NCBI RefSeq assembly: GCF_021462225.1
Contig: NC_061817.1
Span: forward strand, 11,145,936 to 11,209,935
Reading direction: 5' to 3'
Origin: Girardinichthys multiradiatus
Lineage: Eukaryota > Chordata > Actinopteri > Cyprinodontiformes > Goodeidae
DNA: 64,000 nt
This document shows positions 47,105 through 58,153 of the stretch, piece after piece; position 1 is the stretch's first letter, and each line of letters starts with the position of its first letter. Both the position numbers and the translations under genes were made by a program. The notes beneath the pieces were generated by a model. It worked only from the letters and a program-made list of their open reading frames with translations, did no database searches and had not been told where the DNA came from.

Positions 47105-47625
47105 ATGCAGTGCATGGCAAAAGTAGTATACCACCTCTTTCACTTTTTCACCTTTTGTCAGATTACAACCACAAACGTCAGTTTTCCAACATTTGCAAAA
47201 CAAATCCGAAAGGTCCCCTTTGCTCTGACCCACAAACCCAAAATCAAATCTAGTTTAACAATATGTATAACTAACATTTGACATGTAGAGGATACAGCAA
47301 ACATGGAAAAAGGTACTCTAGATAAGACCAAAATATTGCTTTCTGGCCTACATGGGAAGGCCTATGTGGTAGAAAAAGTTATGTTGCATAAAATGTCAAT
47401 GTCTAGATATGCAAACCTGGTAATTGCAGTGAAGGGTGGTTCAGCAGAGTGTTCACTCAAAGGGGATGAATAGAATTGCACTTTTTAGAGTTTAACTGTA
47501 ACAGATGTTGATAACCTGTATTATTTTCCTTACAATTCACAAGAACCGCTTTGTGTGGGTCTGTCCCCAAAATTATGTTTGTGGTTGCAACATAAAAAAA
47601 ATGTGAAAAGAAGCTCAAGAGGATT
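47105..47625 (+). mobile_element. Tc1-like family D fragment
   Basis: It starts with a family D terminus ('gcatggcaaaagtagtatac', 'agattacaaccacaaacgtc'). It jumps to late transposase ('agataagaccaaaatattgc', 'gtctagatatgcaaacctgg') and ends near 'atgtttgtggttgcaacata'. The middle is deleted and nothing is open. Confidence 0.65.
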
Positions 47626-47907
47626 ATACAGCACTGTGGGTCCAGACGTAATGGGAATGTTAAATGTTAGTTTTAATGTTTGCTTTGACCAAAAAACAAC
47701 ATATGTTAAGGCTTCAAAACACTTGCTTATCATCATCTTGTGCAGGGACCTTTGAGAAAACCAGGGGTTTTCAACTCCAGTCAACAAAGACCAATGTCCT
47801 GCAAGTTTTAGATGTGTTTCTGATCCAGCTCATCAGATTTAATTGGCTCAATTAGCTCACCAGCATGAACTCAAGCTCTGCAGGAACATGCAAGTTACCC
47901 ATTTATA

Positions 47908-48595
47908 GGTGCTGGTCATAAAATTAGAATATCATGAAAAAATTTATTTATTTCAGTAATTCCATTCAAAAAGTGAAACTTCTATATTATACTCATTCTT
48001 TACACACAGACTGATATATTTCAATTGTTTATTTCTTTTAATTTTGATTATTATAACTTTAAACCCCAAATCTCAGAAAATTAGAATATTACTTAAAACA
48101 ATACAAAAACAGATTTTTAGAAATGTTGGCCAACTGAAAAGTATGAATATATACAGCACTCAATACTTAGTTGGGGCTCCTTTTGCCGGGATTAATGCAG
48201 CAATGTGGCGTGGCATGGAGTCGATCAGTCTGTGACACTGCTCAGGTGGTATGAGAGCCCAGGTTGCTCTGTGGGCGGTCTTCAGCTCTTCTGAATTGTT
48301 GGATCTGGCATATTGCATCTTCCTCTTCACAATACCCCATAGATTTTCTGTGGGGTTAAGGTCAGATTAGCCAATTAACCTGGTCCTTAAACCAGGTACT
48401 GGTAGCTGTGGCACTGTGCGCAGATGCCAAGTCCTATTTGGAAATGAAATCTGCATCTCCATAAAGTTGGTCAGCGGCAGGAAGCATGAAGTGCTCTAAA
48501 ACTTCCTGGTAGATGGCTGCGTTGACCTTGGACCTCAGAAAACACAGTGGACCAACACGAGCAGATGACATGGCATCCCAAACATCACTTACTGA
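47908..48595 (-). mobile_element. Tc1-like family F element, one end only
   Basis: An inverted-repeat-like left end ('ggtgctggtcataaaattag', again at 48065-48090 as 'tctcagaaaattagaatatt') is followed by the minus-strand C-terminal half of a transposase similar to family B ('gcgtggcatggagtcgatca', 'agcatgaagtgctctaaaac', 'aaacacagtggaccaacacg'). It stops abruptly near 48590 and the other half is absent. Several small deletions. Confidence 0.75.
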
Positions 48596-48599
48596 TGAC

Positions 48600-49195
48600 C
48601 AGCATCTGTATTTGATTCAGGTCTGCTGATCCAGGAAAACATGTAACATGTAAAACTTCAGGATAGCAGCCTTTGAACAGTAACCTTGGACACCACTGGC
48701 CTGAACTGAACCAAATTTCTAATTTCATTCACTTTCACTAGCCGATTGGTCCTGTTTGGGGTTGAGGTGGGGCTGGAGCCTACACCAGACATTATTAGGG
48801 AAGAAGTGGGGCACATCTCGGAATTCCAAACTGCAATGGAAGACTTAAAATTATTATACTACTATATACAGTATATATAAAGATATAGCTTTAGCTCATT
48901 CAGTGACATCGTTAATGCTAAAGTCAAACTTACTAGCAAGCAGAGCATCTTAATCCTAAGGCAGTCCTTGCCAATTAATGGCAGATCTGAGCTGTGGTTG
49001 TCAGGGAAACGGTTCACAGGCCACCTTGTTGGACTAAATGTCATTTAATCACAAACCAATTTGTTTGTTTGTTCCCTAATAATTAAAATTTAAATATGTT
49101 TCTGATTAAGTACATTTCAAAAATTGTTTGGAATTTAACAAATGTATTAAAGTACTCAGCTGTTAAACTTAAAAAAAAATTCTGTTATATAACGC
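48600..49195. other. Gene-free spacer
   Basis: Nothing identified, apart from a few words near 48745-48790 reminiscent of SINE-like repeat tails. Confidence 0.45.
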
Positions 49196-49200
49196 TGAGG

Positions 49201-49678
49201 TGTCATAGGCCCAACATGCAGATCAGACTGTGAAGCCTCAGGGTGAGTAGAAGTGTTTTAATAATAATAGAACAGGAAACTTAAAGGTGGCTACAGGACA
49301 TTGAACACAGGTGGGTGAACAGACACTGAGCAGGTAGTAACACGCTAGGCATGACAAACAGTAGGATACTGGGGTAAACAATAAAATTCAGAGAGTTTAA
49401 AGTTGGAGTCAGGATGGAGAAATAACCAATAAACAAGAAGAGCTAATCAGATAAAATGTGGAGCAGCTGGAGGCAGGGAGAATGCAGGGCAACTGAAGGG
49501 GGAAGGCTAATTAACTCAGATGAGCAGGAACACAGAAACACTGGAAGGAATCTAACAGAACTCTAAATGTACAGGAATACAATAAATAAGTAAACAATGG
49601 GATGAACGAAAATAACAGCAACTAAAGAACATAAACACACAAGGAATTCAAACATCTAACACAGGAGAATCATGACAG
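49201..49678 (-). mobile_element. Probable solo LTR, diverged
   Basis: TGTCATAGGC start and AATCATGACA end give TG...CA termini. The internal layout resembles the LTRs at 27861 and 61268, including a shared GGTGAGT/TTTTAATAATAA region. A matching 5-bp flank is not visible. Confidence 0.5.
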
Positions 49679-50140
49679 TTTCTACTGAGACATACTGATT
49701 AAAGTCTACAAAAATAACATTTGGTAAAAAAATAAATGTTTTCCAAATGTCCCATATTTTTAATCGGACAAATTGTGAGTTAATGCCTTGAAGTCAAAAC
49801 CCATCTATAAATAAAGTAGTCATGTATTGCAAGCACAGGTTCTAATTCTCTTGTTTAATATAAATACACTTGGCCATCGGACTTGATTTTTAATAGCCTA
49901 TTTTCATGAAAACCAATAACCGACAAAAGACTGTTATTATTGTTGTCTATGAAAGTGAAACACAGAGTACATCTAAATCATACTGAGGGAAAACATCTAC
50001 AATCGTTCACATTCCCAGCTTGGTCAAATGAAGCAGTCGTCAAAAACTTGTGATTTGTATTCTGATTAGAATTTAAATAAAGATGTTCATTTTGTCAAGA
50101 AAAACAACAGCAATCTTCTTCTTGAGTTGTCATTTCAAAT

Positions 50141-50458
50141 ACAGATGCACGATGTATCTGCATTGACGTCGGTATAGGGCGATGTTAGTCATTTTTTAAC
50201 ACATTGGTATTGTCCCGATAAGTATATCTGTCCCGATATTAATAACCCATATTTATTACTATCTTGTTGCCGTTTGTGTTTATGTCTCTGGAGGGTGGTG
50301 GTGGTGATGTGTCAGAGGTGTGGTCTTTTTTTGCGGTGTTGAAAGGGTAGTGAAATATATGTGTTATATAATATCGGTTAATATTGGTTATCGGCCATAA
50401 CAGTGATATTAATATTGGATATCGATATCGGCCTAAATTTTGATATCGGTGCATCCCT
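50141..50458. mobile_element. hAT-type MITE
   Basis: Ends are inverted: it begins ACAGATGCACGATGTATCTG and ends GATATCGGTGCATCCCT. The interior has repeated TATCGGT/CCGATA words, typical of a small non-autonomous DNA element common in fish. CATTTCAAAT (50131-50140) and CATTTTAAAT (50459-50468) flank it as an imperfect direct repeat. No coding sequence. Confidence 0.7.
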
Positions 50459-50778
50459 CATTTTAAATCATAAGGATATTTTCAGTGAAGCTTGAGTCTT
50501 TTTTTTATTTTGGCTCTGATTTAACCTTCCCTGAGCTGAGTTATTGAAAGCATTATCACTTTCTTTTCTATCACAAAATCTGATATTGAAACAGTAAATA
50601 AAACATCTGCACCTCTGCTTTTCTTATGATCATATGAAAACATGTTTTTTACCATTAATCTAATAAACATATGACATAATGTGACTTTTCCCATTAGAAA
50701 GATGGGTGTATTTTTATATATTTATTTTATTTATTTTTTGATATGTGATCTTAGTTAGTGGTGGGTGCTTTAAATAGC

Positions 50779-50835
50779 TTTATCTGTGCAAAACTGATAT
50801 CTGTAGTGTACAGATATCAGTTTTGCACAGATAAA
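50779..50835. repeat. Perfect 27-bp inverted repeat (hairpin) with 3-nt loop
   Basis: The 27 bases at 50779-50805 are exactly the reverse complement of 50809-50835, separated by GTG. The arm core is TGCAAAACTGATATCTG. I know of no assigned function. Confidence 0.9.
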
Positions 50836-51301
50836 TGTGGCTGGAACAAACATTTCCTGCATGTTTGGACAAATATTTACTAGTGTAGATGCATCCACAC
50901 ATGTACAGATGCTCATGGGGACTGGTGTGTTTAATATTAACTTCTTTTCCCTATTTTTTTTTTTTATTTGCATCAATCCCTCCCTCATCCTTGTCTCCCT
51001 TGAGACAGATGTGCTTTGAAATCTGTGGTTGTCATGGTGAGGAAATGACTGAGAAGCTTCTGTGTTTAGCATCTCTGAATAAATCCAATGAAGTCTACCT
51101 CTAGAGTACTATGTAGGGTTAGCGTTAATCTCACTGTATACTTTATAGGTAGCAATTTATAACAGCAGTTTCCACCTATTATTCTGTTAATGCACACATT
51201 TCTGTGCCTTTTTGTGGCTTTTTTGGTGGGCTTGTTTTTTGGGAGAGATGAGGAGTCTTCGTTGTGTGACTCATTAAGCGTTCTTTTATTTTATGTGACA
51301 G

Positions 51302-51517
51302 AGCGGCGCCCCTCCCCTGCATTCACCCAGCATATTGCGACGGCCTCTGACTCACTGTTGTGATTTGCTTAAACAAGAAAACACCCCTAATCCTCACAGC
51401 GACACATCAAAATCTGTCCAAGCATTGGGCGTAGTTACACTGGCCTCCCACTGCTGTGACAAGGACAAAGATTCAAGAACATGTTTCTGGAAGAGCTTTT
51501 ACCGCAAGCTCCTATAA
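51302..51517 (+). CDS. Candidate terminal exon of an unidentified small plus-strand gene
   Basis: An acceptor-like TTTTATTTTATGTGACAG precedes an open frame of 71 codons ending in TAA at 51515-51517. AATAAA follows at 51646-51651, giving an ordinary 3' UTR length. The frame reads SGAPPLHSPSILRRPLTHCC near its start and CCDKDKDSRTCFWKSFYRKL near its end, with five Cys in all. The patch is GC-richer than its surroundings. I recognise no family: a CFWK core occurs in urotensin II and FWK in somatostatin, but the closing Cys and a dibasic cleavage site just before it are absent. No upstream exon or signal peptide was found. Confidence 0.25.
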   Translation, partial: SGAPPLHSPSILRRPLTHCCDLLKQENTPNPHSDTSKSVQALGVVTLASHCCDKDKDSRTCFWKSFYRKLL

Positions 51518-51645
51518 AGTTTACAGTTGTTCCCTCTCAACCAAATGATCTGCAACTTTGAGCAATGGAACTATACCTTGTTCTCCAGAGTCATCTTCTG
51601 AATTGTGTTTATCTTTTGAACCTATTGTTGTATATACACCAAAAC

Positions 51646-51651
51646 AATAAA
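51646..51651 (+). promoter_or_regulatory. AATAAA polyadenylation-like signal
   Basis: Lies 129 bases after the stop at 51517 and just outside the family D element that follows. It supports the candidate exon only if that exon is transcribed. Confidence 0.3.
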
Positions 51652-51656
51652 AAGTA

Positions 51657-52795
51657 GACTGTCTTGAGCTTTTTCACATTTTTTAAAATGGTACAATCAC
51701 AAACTTCAAAGAATTTGGCTAAGACTTGATGTGATAGAACAAAAAGTAGCAAATAACTAAAGTAGAAGAGCAATTATACTTTTTTTTAAATAACATTGTT
51801 TACAAAAATCAAATCTGAAAAGTATGGTATGCATTTGCATCCATACCCTATTACTTTGAGATCATTGATTAAATGGAATCCAGTGTCACCAGTTGCTTTC
51901 AGATATCACTTAATTAGTAAATAGATTGTAATTTATTCCCAGTATAAATCAAGCTGTGAAGGCCTCAGAGGTTTATCAGAGAACATAGGTGACAAAAACA
52001 GCACTATGGAGACCAAAGAACACAGCAGAAAGCTCAATGAGAAAGATGGAGAAGTTTAAAGCAGGACCAGGTGATAAAACAATATCCCAAGCTTTGAGCA
52101 TCTAACAGAGCTCTGTTTAGAGCATGAATCAAAACAATCAGTCAAGAGGTCCATGGTAACTATGGGTGAGCTGCAGAGATCCACTACTCAAGTGAGAGAA
52201 TGTGTCAAAATGGCAACTATTAGTAAAATCCTCCACAAATATGGCCTTTATGGAACAATGGCAAAATCACTGTTGAAAGAAAGGCATTGTTAAACGACAG
52301 CAAGAAAAAGTCCTGCTTTTAGGTTGCCACAAGGCATGTAGGGGACACAACAAACATTCAGAGGTAGATAAAAACTAAATTGGACATTTTGGCTTGCATG
52401 CCATGTGTTTTGGAAAACTATCGCCTGACATCACCCTGAACTCACCATCCCTATTGTGACACACAGTGGTGGTAGCATCATGCTTTTCTTCAACACGGAC
52501 AATGAAGCTTGTCAAATTGACGGTATGATGGATTGAGGTAAATACAGTCCTGCAAATATGATTTCTTGTACCTTAGAAAGAGAATTGACTCAGGCATCAC
52601 AACAGAAATTTATAACACATAAGGATTTTTTGTGACAGATTATGAAGACCATGCATTATTTTCCTTTCACTTAAAAATTTATTTCACTTAACGTTTTGTC
52701 AGTCCATGACATAAAATCCCCAAAAATAACTTGATGTTTTTGGTGGTACAATGCTAAAATGTGAAAAAGTTTGAATACTTTTGCAAAGCTCTCTG
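51657..52795 (+). mobile_element. Tc1-like family D element, nearly full span but decayed
   Basis: TA at 51655-51656 and 52796-52797 bracket ends with 'ttgagctttttcacattttt' on the left and 'tgaatacttttgcaaagctc' on the right. Transposase-derived words run in order: 'gaaggcctcagaggtttatc' (51959 onward), 'atatcccaagctttgagcat', 'gagctgcagagatccactac', 'catcaccctgaactcaccat', 'gtggtggtagcatcatgctt'. The C-terminal third of the transposase is deleted near 52550, and no long frame remains. Confidence 0.8.
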
Positions 52796-52797
52796 TA

Positions 52798-54285
52798 TTT
52801 TGTTTTAGAGCTTCAGAGATCTGGACAAGGGTGAGTTAGAAATAGCTTGCACAATATGAATACATTTTTTTCAGATACTCCAGCGGGGATTGTTTACATC
52901 ACCCAGTACTTGTTACCAAAGATGCTGGTGACAGGAACTTGTTCACAACCCTGCCATCACTCTATCCTGCCCACCAATAAGCCCACCTCCATGCTGTCCT
53001 CCTCTTTGCACCAAGCATTTACTGTCCAACTTTTCTCACTTGACTGCATTAAAAAAGAGCAGCCACTTTGAGAATAAAAAGAGACAAGTTTCATCGTTCA
53101 CAAAGAAGACCCCTCCGAATGTCACGGAGATCCTCCTCATATCTTAATTCCCGTCAGGGGATTAAGATGTCAGTGCACATTTTTGTTATGTAGTGACATG
53201 ACATGTAGTGGATTGTAAAAAAGTCCTTCATAGAAGCAATGTTTCAGAGATTCATGTAGCGAAGCTTGAAAGGGGCTCATCATTGATTTAAAGGGCCTGA
53301 TCTTTTCTATATTTGGTTCATTATTTGATGCTAATTAAATTGACAGATTTGTAATAAAACTATGCTTATTCTCTTAATAAAATGTTTTTTTCTTTCTGCT
53401 GTATTAAACAACAAATCATGTAATAGAATTCCACTCAAAAACTAATACTGTGCAAAGTAAACGATAAATAGTTGTTTTCCACACAGCAAAGGCTCATAGT
53501 TCATTGAATATACATTATTTAATGCTGTAAATTCTTACAATGCTTATCTCATAATAATAACTGCTCCCATACTTTACTAGACAAAGTTGCATGGGTGTAG
53601 CAACTGGATAAAAGCAAGACGAACTTCATGATGTCGAGAAGAATTATGACATTTTAACATCAGTCGATATGGAGAGCTTAAGGCTTTCTCTGTTCATCAT
53701 TATATGGACACAAACAAAAAACTGAGAAATAAACTGTCAGAAGTAAAAAAATGGCAAACCCAAACCCTGCCTGTAACAATAACACACAACTACAAAATAC
53801 AAGACCTGGGGTTTTCTGCTATCTGACCAAGTACTTTCCCTTTCATGTATTTGTTCCAACTTTCTCTCTATTTCCACTTTAAATCACTGCTGGTTTAGAA
53901 ATAACTGAAATCTCTGTTTTGCAAAAGACTCTAAATATGGCACAACCACAAATGAGACCTTCAACTGATCATGTTGCATTTAAAGTTACACCCGCAATAA
54001 CCATCTTGCAGCAATTTGTGTCTAAACTAAGCTGGATATTTTTCATTAGAATCAAAGCATTTATCTTCCTAAGCTAATAAAAATCATATTTGCGGGGACT
54101 GTGACAGAAAACATACTCTGACATTTTGTTTTCATCATTCTGGGGTCTTGATAATAACAGATCAACTAATGCTTATAAGATCAGAAACATGATTAATTTT
54201 ATTAATGTCATAACTTACAGTTACTCAGGTGTCATGTTTCTGATTTAATAGCCACCCAAATTACCAACAATAGCTAGTACTTGTC
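52798..54285. other. Gene-free spacer
   Basis: No supported gene. A weak exon-like patch at 52880-53071 is discussed under rejected items. Confidence 0.45.
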
Positions 54286-54291
54286 ACATTC

Positions 54292-55184
54292 TGAGGCTTT
54301 AGTGGACCAATGCGCAGACAAGAGCTTGGCAGCAGCATGATGAGAGTAAGGCTTCTTTTTAATCAAAGGTCTCCAAAACGTAACATAAATCACAGCAGGT
54401 ACAAACATGAGTCAAGCCCAAAACTTACATGTGTACTCACTTCTGTAACGTAGCAAACCTCAACATAAACAGGGGTAGTGAACGAGAGGAACCAGTGAAG
54501 AACAAATAAACTAGACCAACTTATATACCGAGGGTAACAAAGGGCAGATAATCAAAAGAACTAGGCACAGGTGTGACAAGGAGGCAGGGAGGCTGAAGGA
54601 ACAGGTGAAACTAATACAGAGACTAAAGCATGGGAGAAGTGACTAAAAAACAATACCTAAGCAAAGCTATAAACAAAGAGAAATAACCAAATGAAGCATA
54701 AGAATCAGGAATAACCATGAACTAAAAGAAACTGAGAAACTGGAGGGAACAGAAGAAACGCAACAAACTAAGATCTAAGAAACTAGCAACCTAAGAATTA
54801 ACAAAAGAACCCATAAAGAAACCCCTGATCACAAAAGTAAACAAACCTAAACCAACACTGACTGAAATAACTGGAAAGGAAGCAGAGAACGTGAGGACTA
54901 GCATACATACAAACCAAAATGTAAACAATAACTAAAACTAACCTATCAGGAGGGACTGGAAGAAGAGACACTAAAGCTAGAGAACTATAATAATAATAAT
55001 CATAATAAAGAGAAAACCATTCAAAGTGATAAATAAGAAAACAACAACAACTAAAGGAACAATGAGCGAGGGGAGAGAGAACTGCAAACAGTAGGAGGCA
55101 GGAGAGAGAACAAAACTAACACCAAAATAACTGAACGAATAAAACACAAAACCAACAAAAAGTCCAAAATGTCGAACCCCGACA
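54292..55184 (-). mobile_element. Solo LTR
   Basis: TGTCACATTC start and CCCCGACA end give TG...CA termini, with GTACT duplicated at 54287-54291 and 55185-55189. On minus a TATA box (CGGTATATAAGT) lies near 54520-54531. It is related along its length to the LTR at 60394-61262, which has the opposite orientation. No internal region or coding sequence; long AT-rich frames inside it are spurious. Confidence 0.8.
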
Positions 55185-55431
55185 GTACTAAGGGTATTGA
55201 GAAAAATGTGGACTGCAAAGATCTTACCATACATCAATTTTAAGGTTTTTCATCACAACACCCTCTTCCTGCTGAGTGCTTTAAATCTATTTGAAATATT
55301 TAAACATAAAACCTACATCCAAAACTTAAACTGAAAATATCAGCATGCAACTGTGGTCATCTGCTCCATTCCCTGGGTGCTGTTAGTACCACATTGCTTA
55401 AAAGAGTGGTTTTGTGTTTTATGGTCTGCAG

Positions 55432-55610
55432 CAAAGGACAGAAGAGCTCAGGGGTCCTCCATCAGAAACTCTCTTTCCATTAAGTAGCCCGCTATCAACA
55501 CATGCTACACTGAACCTGGCCTGCATGGTAATACTGCTGCAAGAGGAAACCTCGCTGCTGGAACATAGAGGGTTGGAAAAAGCAGAAAAAGCTAGAGTTA
55601 AGGTTGAAAG
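55432..55610 (+). CDS. Candidate internal exon of an unidentified plus-strand gene
   Basis: 179 nt, open throughout, between acceptor TTTTATGGTCTGCAG and donor GAAAG/GTGAGT. It reads QRTEELRGPPSETLFPLSSP, then ...LACMVILLQEETSLLEHRG, then LEKAEKARVKVE. The second half is rich in Glu, Leu and Lys and could form a short helix or coiled coil. It ends two bases into a codon, which fits the next candidate exon at 55882 exactly. I do not recognise the protein, and no upstream exon or ATG was found. Confidence 0.3.
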
Positions 55611-55881
55611 GTGAGTCAAACAAAACATAGAAAATATGTAACTTTGAAATGTTTAGATGTAGGATCCTTGAACTGGAATTTATATTCTGCTGTTACACAA
55701 TTAAGGCTAGGTTAGATGTTCTACTTGACATGAGAAAAGGGCCTCAACAAAGCACAATAAATTATTAAACTGGCTTGTTGAGAGTCATTTGCTACATGCT
55801 GCAGATAAAAACACAGTATATATTGGTGAGAACATGATCTTCTAATGTTTGGTGCGGGTTTGAGTCCGTTTCTCTTACTAG

Positions 55882-56002
55882 GTTTAAAGCCACAAACATC
55901 CCACCAGCCAGAACTTTACCAGAAGCAGTACAACCACCAACACCACCCACGCAGAAAACTCCTACTCACATGTCTTTCCTTTTTGTTTTTTGCTTTTATT
56001 AA
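55882..56002 (+). CDS. Candidate terminal exon, phase-compatible with 55432-55610
   Basis: Acceptor TTTCTCTTACTAG. The first base completes an Arg codon from the preceding candidate exon. The frame then reads FKATNIPPARTLPEAVQPPT, PPTQKTPTHMSF, and stops at TAA 56000-56002 after a Phe-rich end that may be poor-quality coding or UTR. The intervening intron would be 271 bp. An AATAAA-like A-rich stretch follows at about 56012. The proline/threonine-rich wording looks protein-like, but no family is recognised. Confidence 0.28.
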
Positions 56003-56224
56003 AAAAAAGAAATAAAAAAAAGATGAACATAAAAACCCACATGTGTTGAGACAAATCCTGTGATGGATCATTTTGTTGCTGTTTGTTTTATCTTTACTTT
56101 TGCTTTTGAAACACAAGGGAGGCTTCCTGGTAGACATGAAAATAAAATAATAAATGCACATTGCATTAGGTAAAGATTCACATTCACGCAATTAAGTCGG
56201 CCAAAACAACTATGAGAAGTATAC

Positions 56225-56395
56225 TAATTAAACTTGTAACCAGCCTTTTTGACACAGTTCTCAATGTTACAATCACAAACTTTAATTATGTTTATGTATT
56301 TATTGGTGAAACATAGTGGTGGGAGTGTCATGCTGTGGGGTCGCTTTCTTCAGCAGGAACAGGGAATCTACTGAGCTGGTGTCTACTGTGTAAGA
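56225..56395 (+). mobile_element. Tc1-like family D fragment
   Basis: 'gttacaatcacaaactttaa' is followed directly by 'gtgaaacatagtggtgggag' and 'gctttcttcagcaggaacag', so the first half of the element is deleted. Confidence 0.6.
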
Positions 56396-56494
56396 GATCA
56401 TGTCTTTTTGATAACCTGATCTGTGACAAGCTTTAGACGTTAGACAGATGGACACACATTGGACTGTACATACGTTATGCAGAGAAGCTCATTG

Positions 56495-57103
56495 GTTCAC
56501 TTAATGACTGAAAGGTATGCCGTATACTTCAGGTCGTTGTCCATCTGCACTGTCAAGCGACGTCCAATGAGTTCGGAGGCATTTGGCTGAATATGAGCAG
56601 ATAATATTGCCTGGAACACTTCAGAATTCATCCTGCTGCTTTTGTCAACAGTCACATCATCATTAAATACGAGGGAACCAGCTCCATTGGTACCCATACA
56701 TGCCCATGCCATTACGTATTTTCACCACGCTTTATTGACGAGGTAGTATGTTTCCACTCATGAACAGATTTTTTCTTTGCCCATACTCTTCTCCTCCCAT
56801 CACTTTGGTACAAGTTGATCCTTATCTCATAAATCCATAGGATGTTGTTCCACAACTGTAAAGGTGTCAGGTTTGGCAAGACGGAGGACCCCAGAATGCC
56901 GACGGCTAGACATCTTAACCGTAAGTAAAACGGTTTAATTCATGTTTTTCTTTACGCTAAAGATAGTTCTTAATGACTTTGGCTATATGTTTGGGTTCGC
57001 TCACTTAGCATTTGGTAAACTGATAAAAAATAGACATAAGCATTCTTGTTTAGAGCCTCTTTTCACACCTGCCTAAAACTTTTGCACAGTACTGTATATA
57101 TAC
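56495..57103 (-). mobile_element. Tc1-like family G element with transposase remnant
   Basis: Minus-strand reading of 56497-56712 gives a recognisable catalytic-core piece: MAWACMGTNGAGSLVFNDDV, SSRMNSEVFQAILSAHIQPN, and RRLTVQMDNDLKYTA, with the second catalytic Asp in QMDND. The element's terminal region, TTTTGCACAGTACTGTA, is at about 57085-57103. Between them, at about 56865-57000, lies the start of another repeat (TGTCAGGTTTGGCAAGACGG), possibly part of an LTR. Confidence 0.7.
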
Positions 57104-58150
57104 ACATTTATAGTATATTCCAGCTTTTCGCAGTAATTCAGTATATTTCTTTCTGAAAAGTGGTTTAGTCTCCCTGACAAAGAGAATGTACCTCTTAGAT
57201 CCTTTTAGAAAGATTTGAGAATGATAAAAAAATAGATTATATTTAATGAGTCTGATATGTTTTTTTTAATAGCTAATCAGGTAGTCAATGAATACAGTTC
57301 CTCATCTACCCTTTCTGAGGCCTTTTCCAGTGGAAACAGAATGCACCTGAACTCAGTTTTGACTGTCATTGCAAAGGCTATGAATATTAACGGACATGCA
57401 ATTTTTATTATTGTTATGGATTTACTCCAGGTTGGTCTACGCTGTAATTAACAAATGTAGAAAAAGGTGACAAAAAATACCTGTGGAAAGGAGAATGGAA
57501 ACGTTTCTACTAAATTTCTTATGAGAAGACACTGACAGCAAAGAATGTGCGAAAAAGGACAAAGTAATCATCGTTTTTTGTTATTTCTTTCTCTATTACC
57601 TGCCTCATGTGGGGCTTTTACAATCATCAAATAAAGAGCAAAAAAACAGATGGCATGACATTTTCAGCACTTGGGATTCAGTTCTGCATGCTTTAACTGA
57701 GGTCAGGCACACATCTGCAGAGCTCATGTGCCCATAGGGAGAACCCTGTGTATGTAAATTACAGAGATTAGACTGCAGCACAGCAGCCATTACTGGTTCA
57801 CTACCTGCCCCAAAGCTCCAAACCTGCCAGTTCATACAGTGTGCAATCCATGTTTTATTCTTCCCTCCTTATTAATAAATAATGTCACAGAGGTAGGAAA
57901 GGCTGTCAGAACACAGAGCAGCAGTTAAGACATGATGGAGGTTTTACTGTATTTGCTAGTGTTGAGGTATGTGGACATTTTGTTGCTGCTCAATCGGATG
58001 CATTTTAAAGAATAGAATACGTTTGTTTTCTTTTGATTATAATAAAATTAAATCTCCCACAAAAAAGTTAACCTTACACTTGCACTCTTTTTACCCTTAG
58101 ATTTGAAATGAACATGCAGCTACTTCAGTGCAACATTGCAACACCACCAT
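57104..58150. other. Gene-free spacer
   Basis: No supported gene. AT-rich, with short frames only. Confidence 0.5.
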
Positions 58151-58153
58151 GTA

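Noticed and set aside
50837..51104. Hydrophobic plus-strand frames considered as a signal peptide for the 51302 candidate exon
   Set aside because: The hydrophobicity comes from a poly-T run; no start codon, cleavage site and donor combination fits.
52808..53071. A possible micro-exon (AGCTTCAGAGATCTGGACAAGG before GTGAGT) and a following exon-like frame
   Set aside because: A 22-nt exon next to a transposon end has no supporting similarity, and the following frame lacks a donor or a recognised product.
54977..55237. A hydrophobic 86-codon minus-strand frame
   Set aside because: Lies in the AT-rich part of a solo LTR and runs across its boundary and target duplication.
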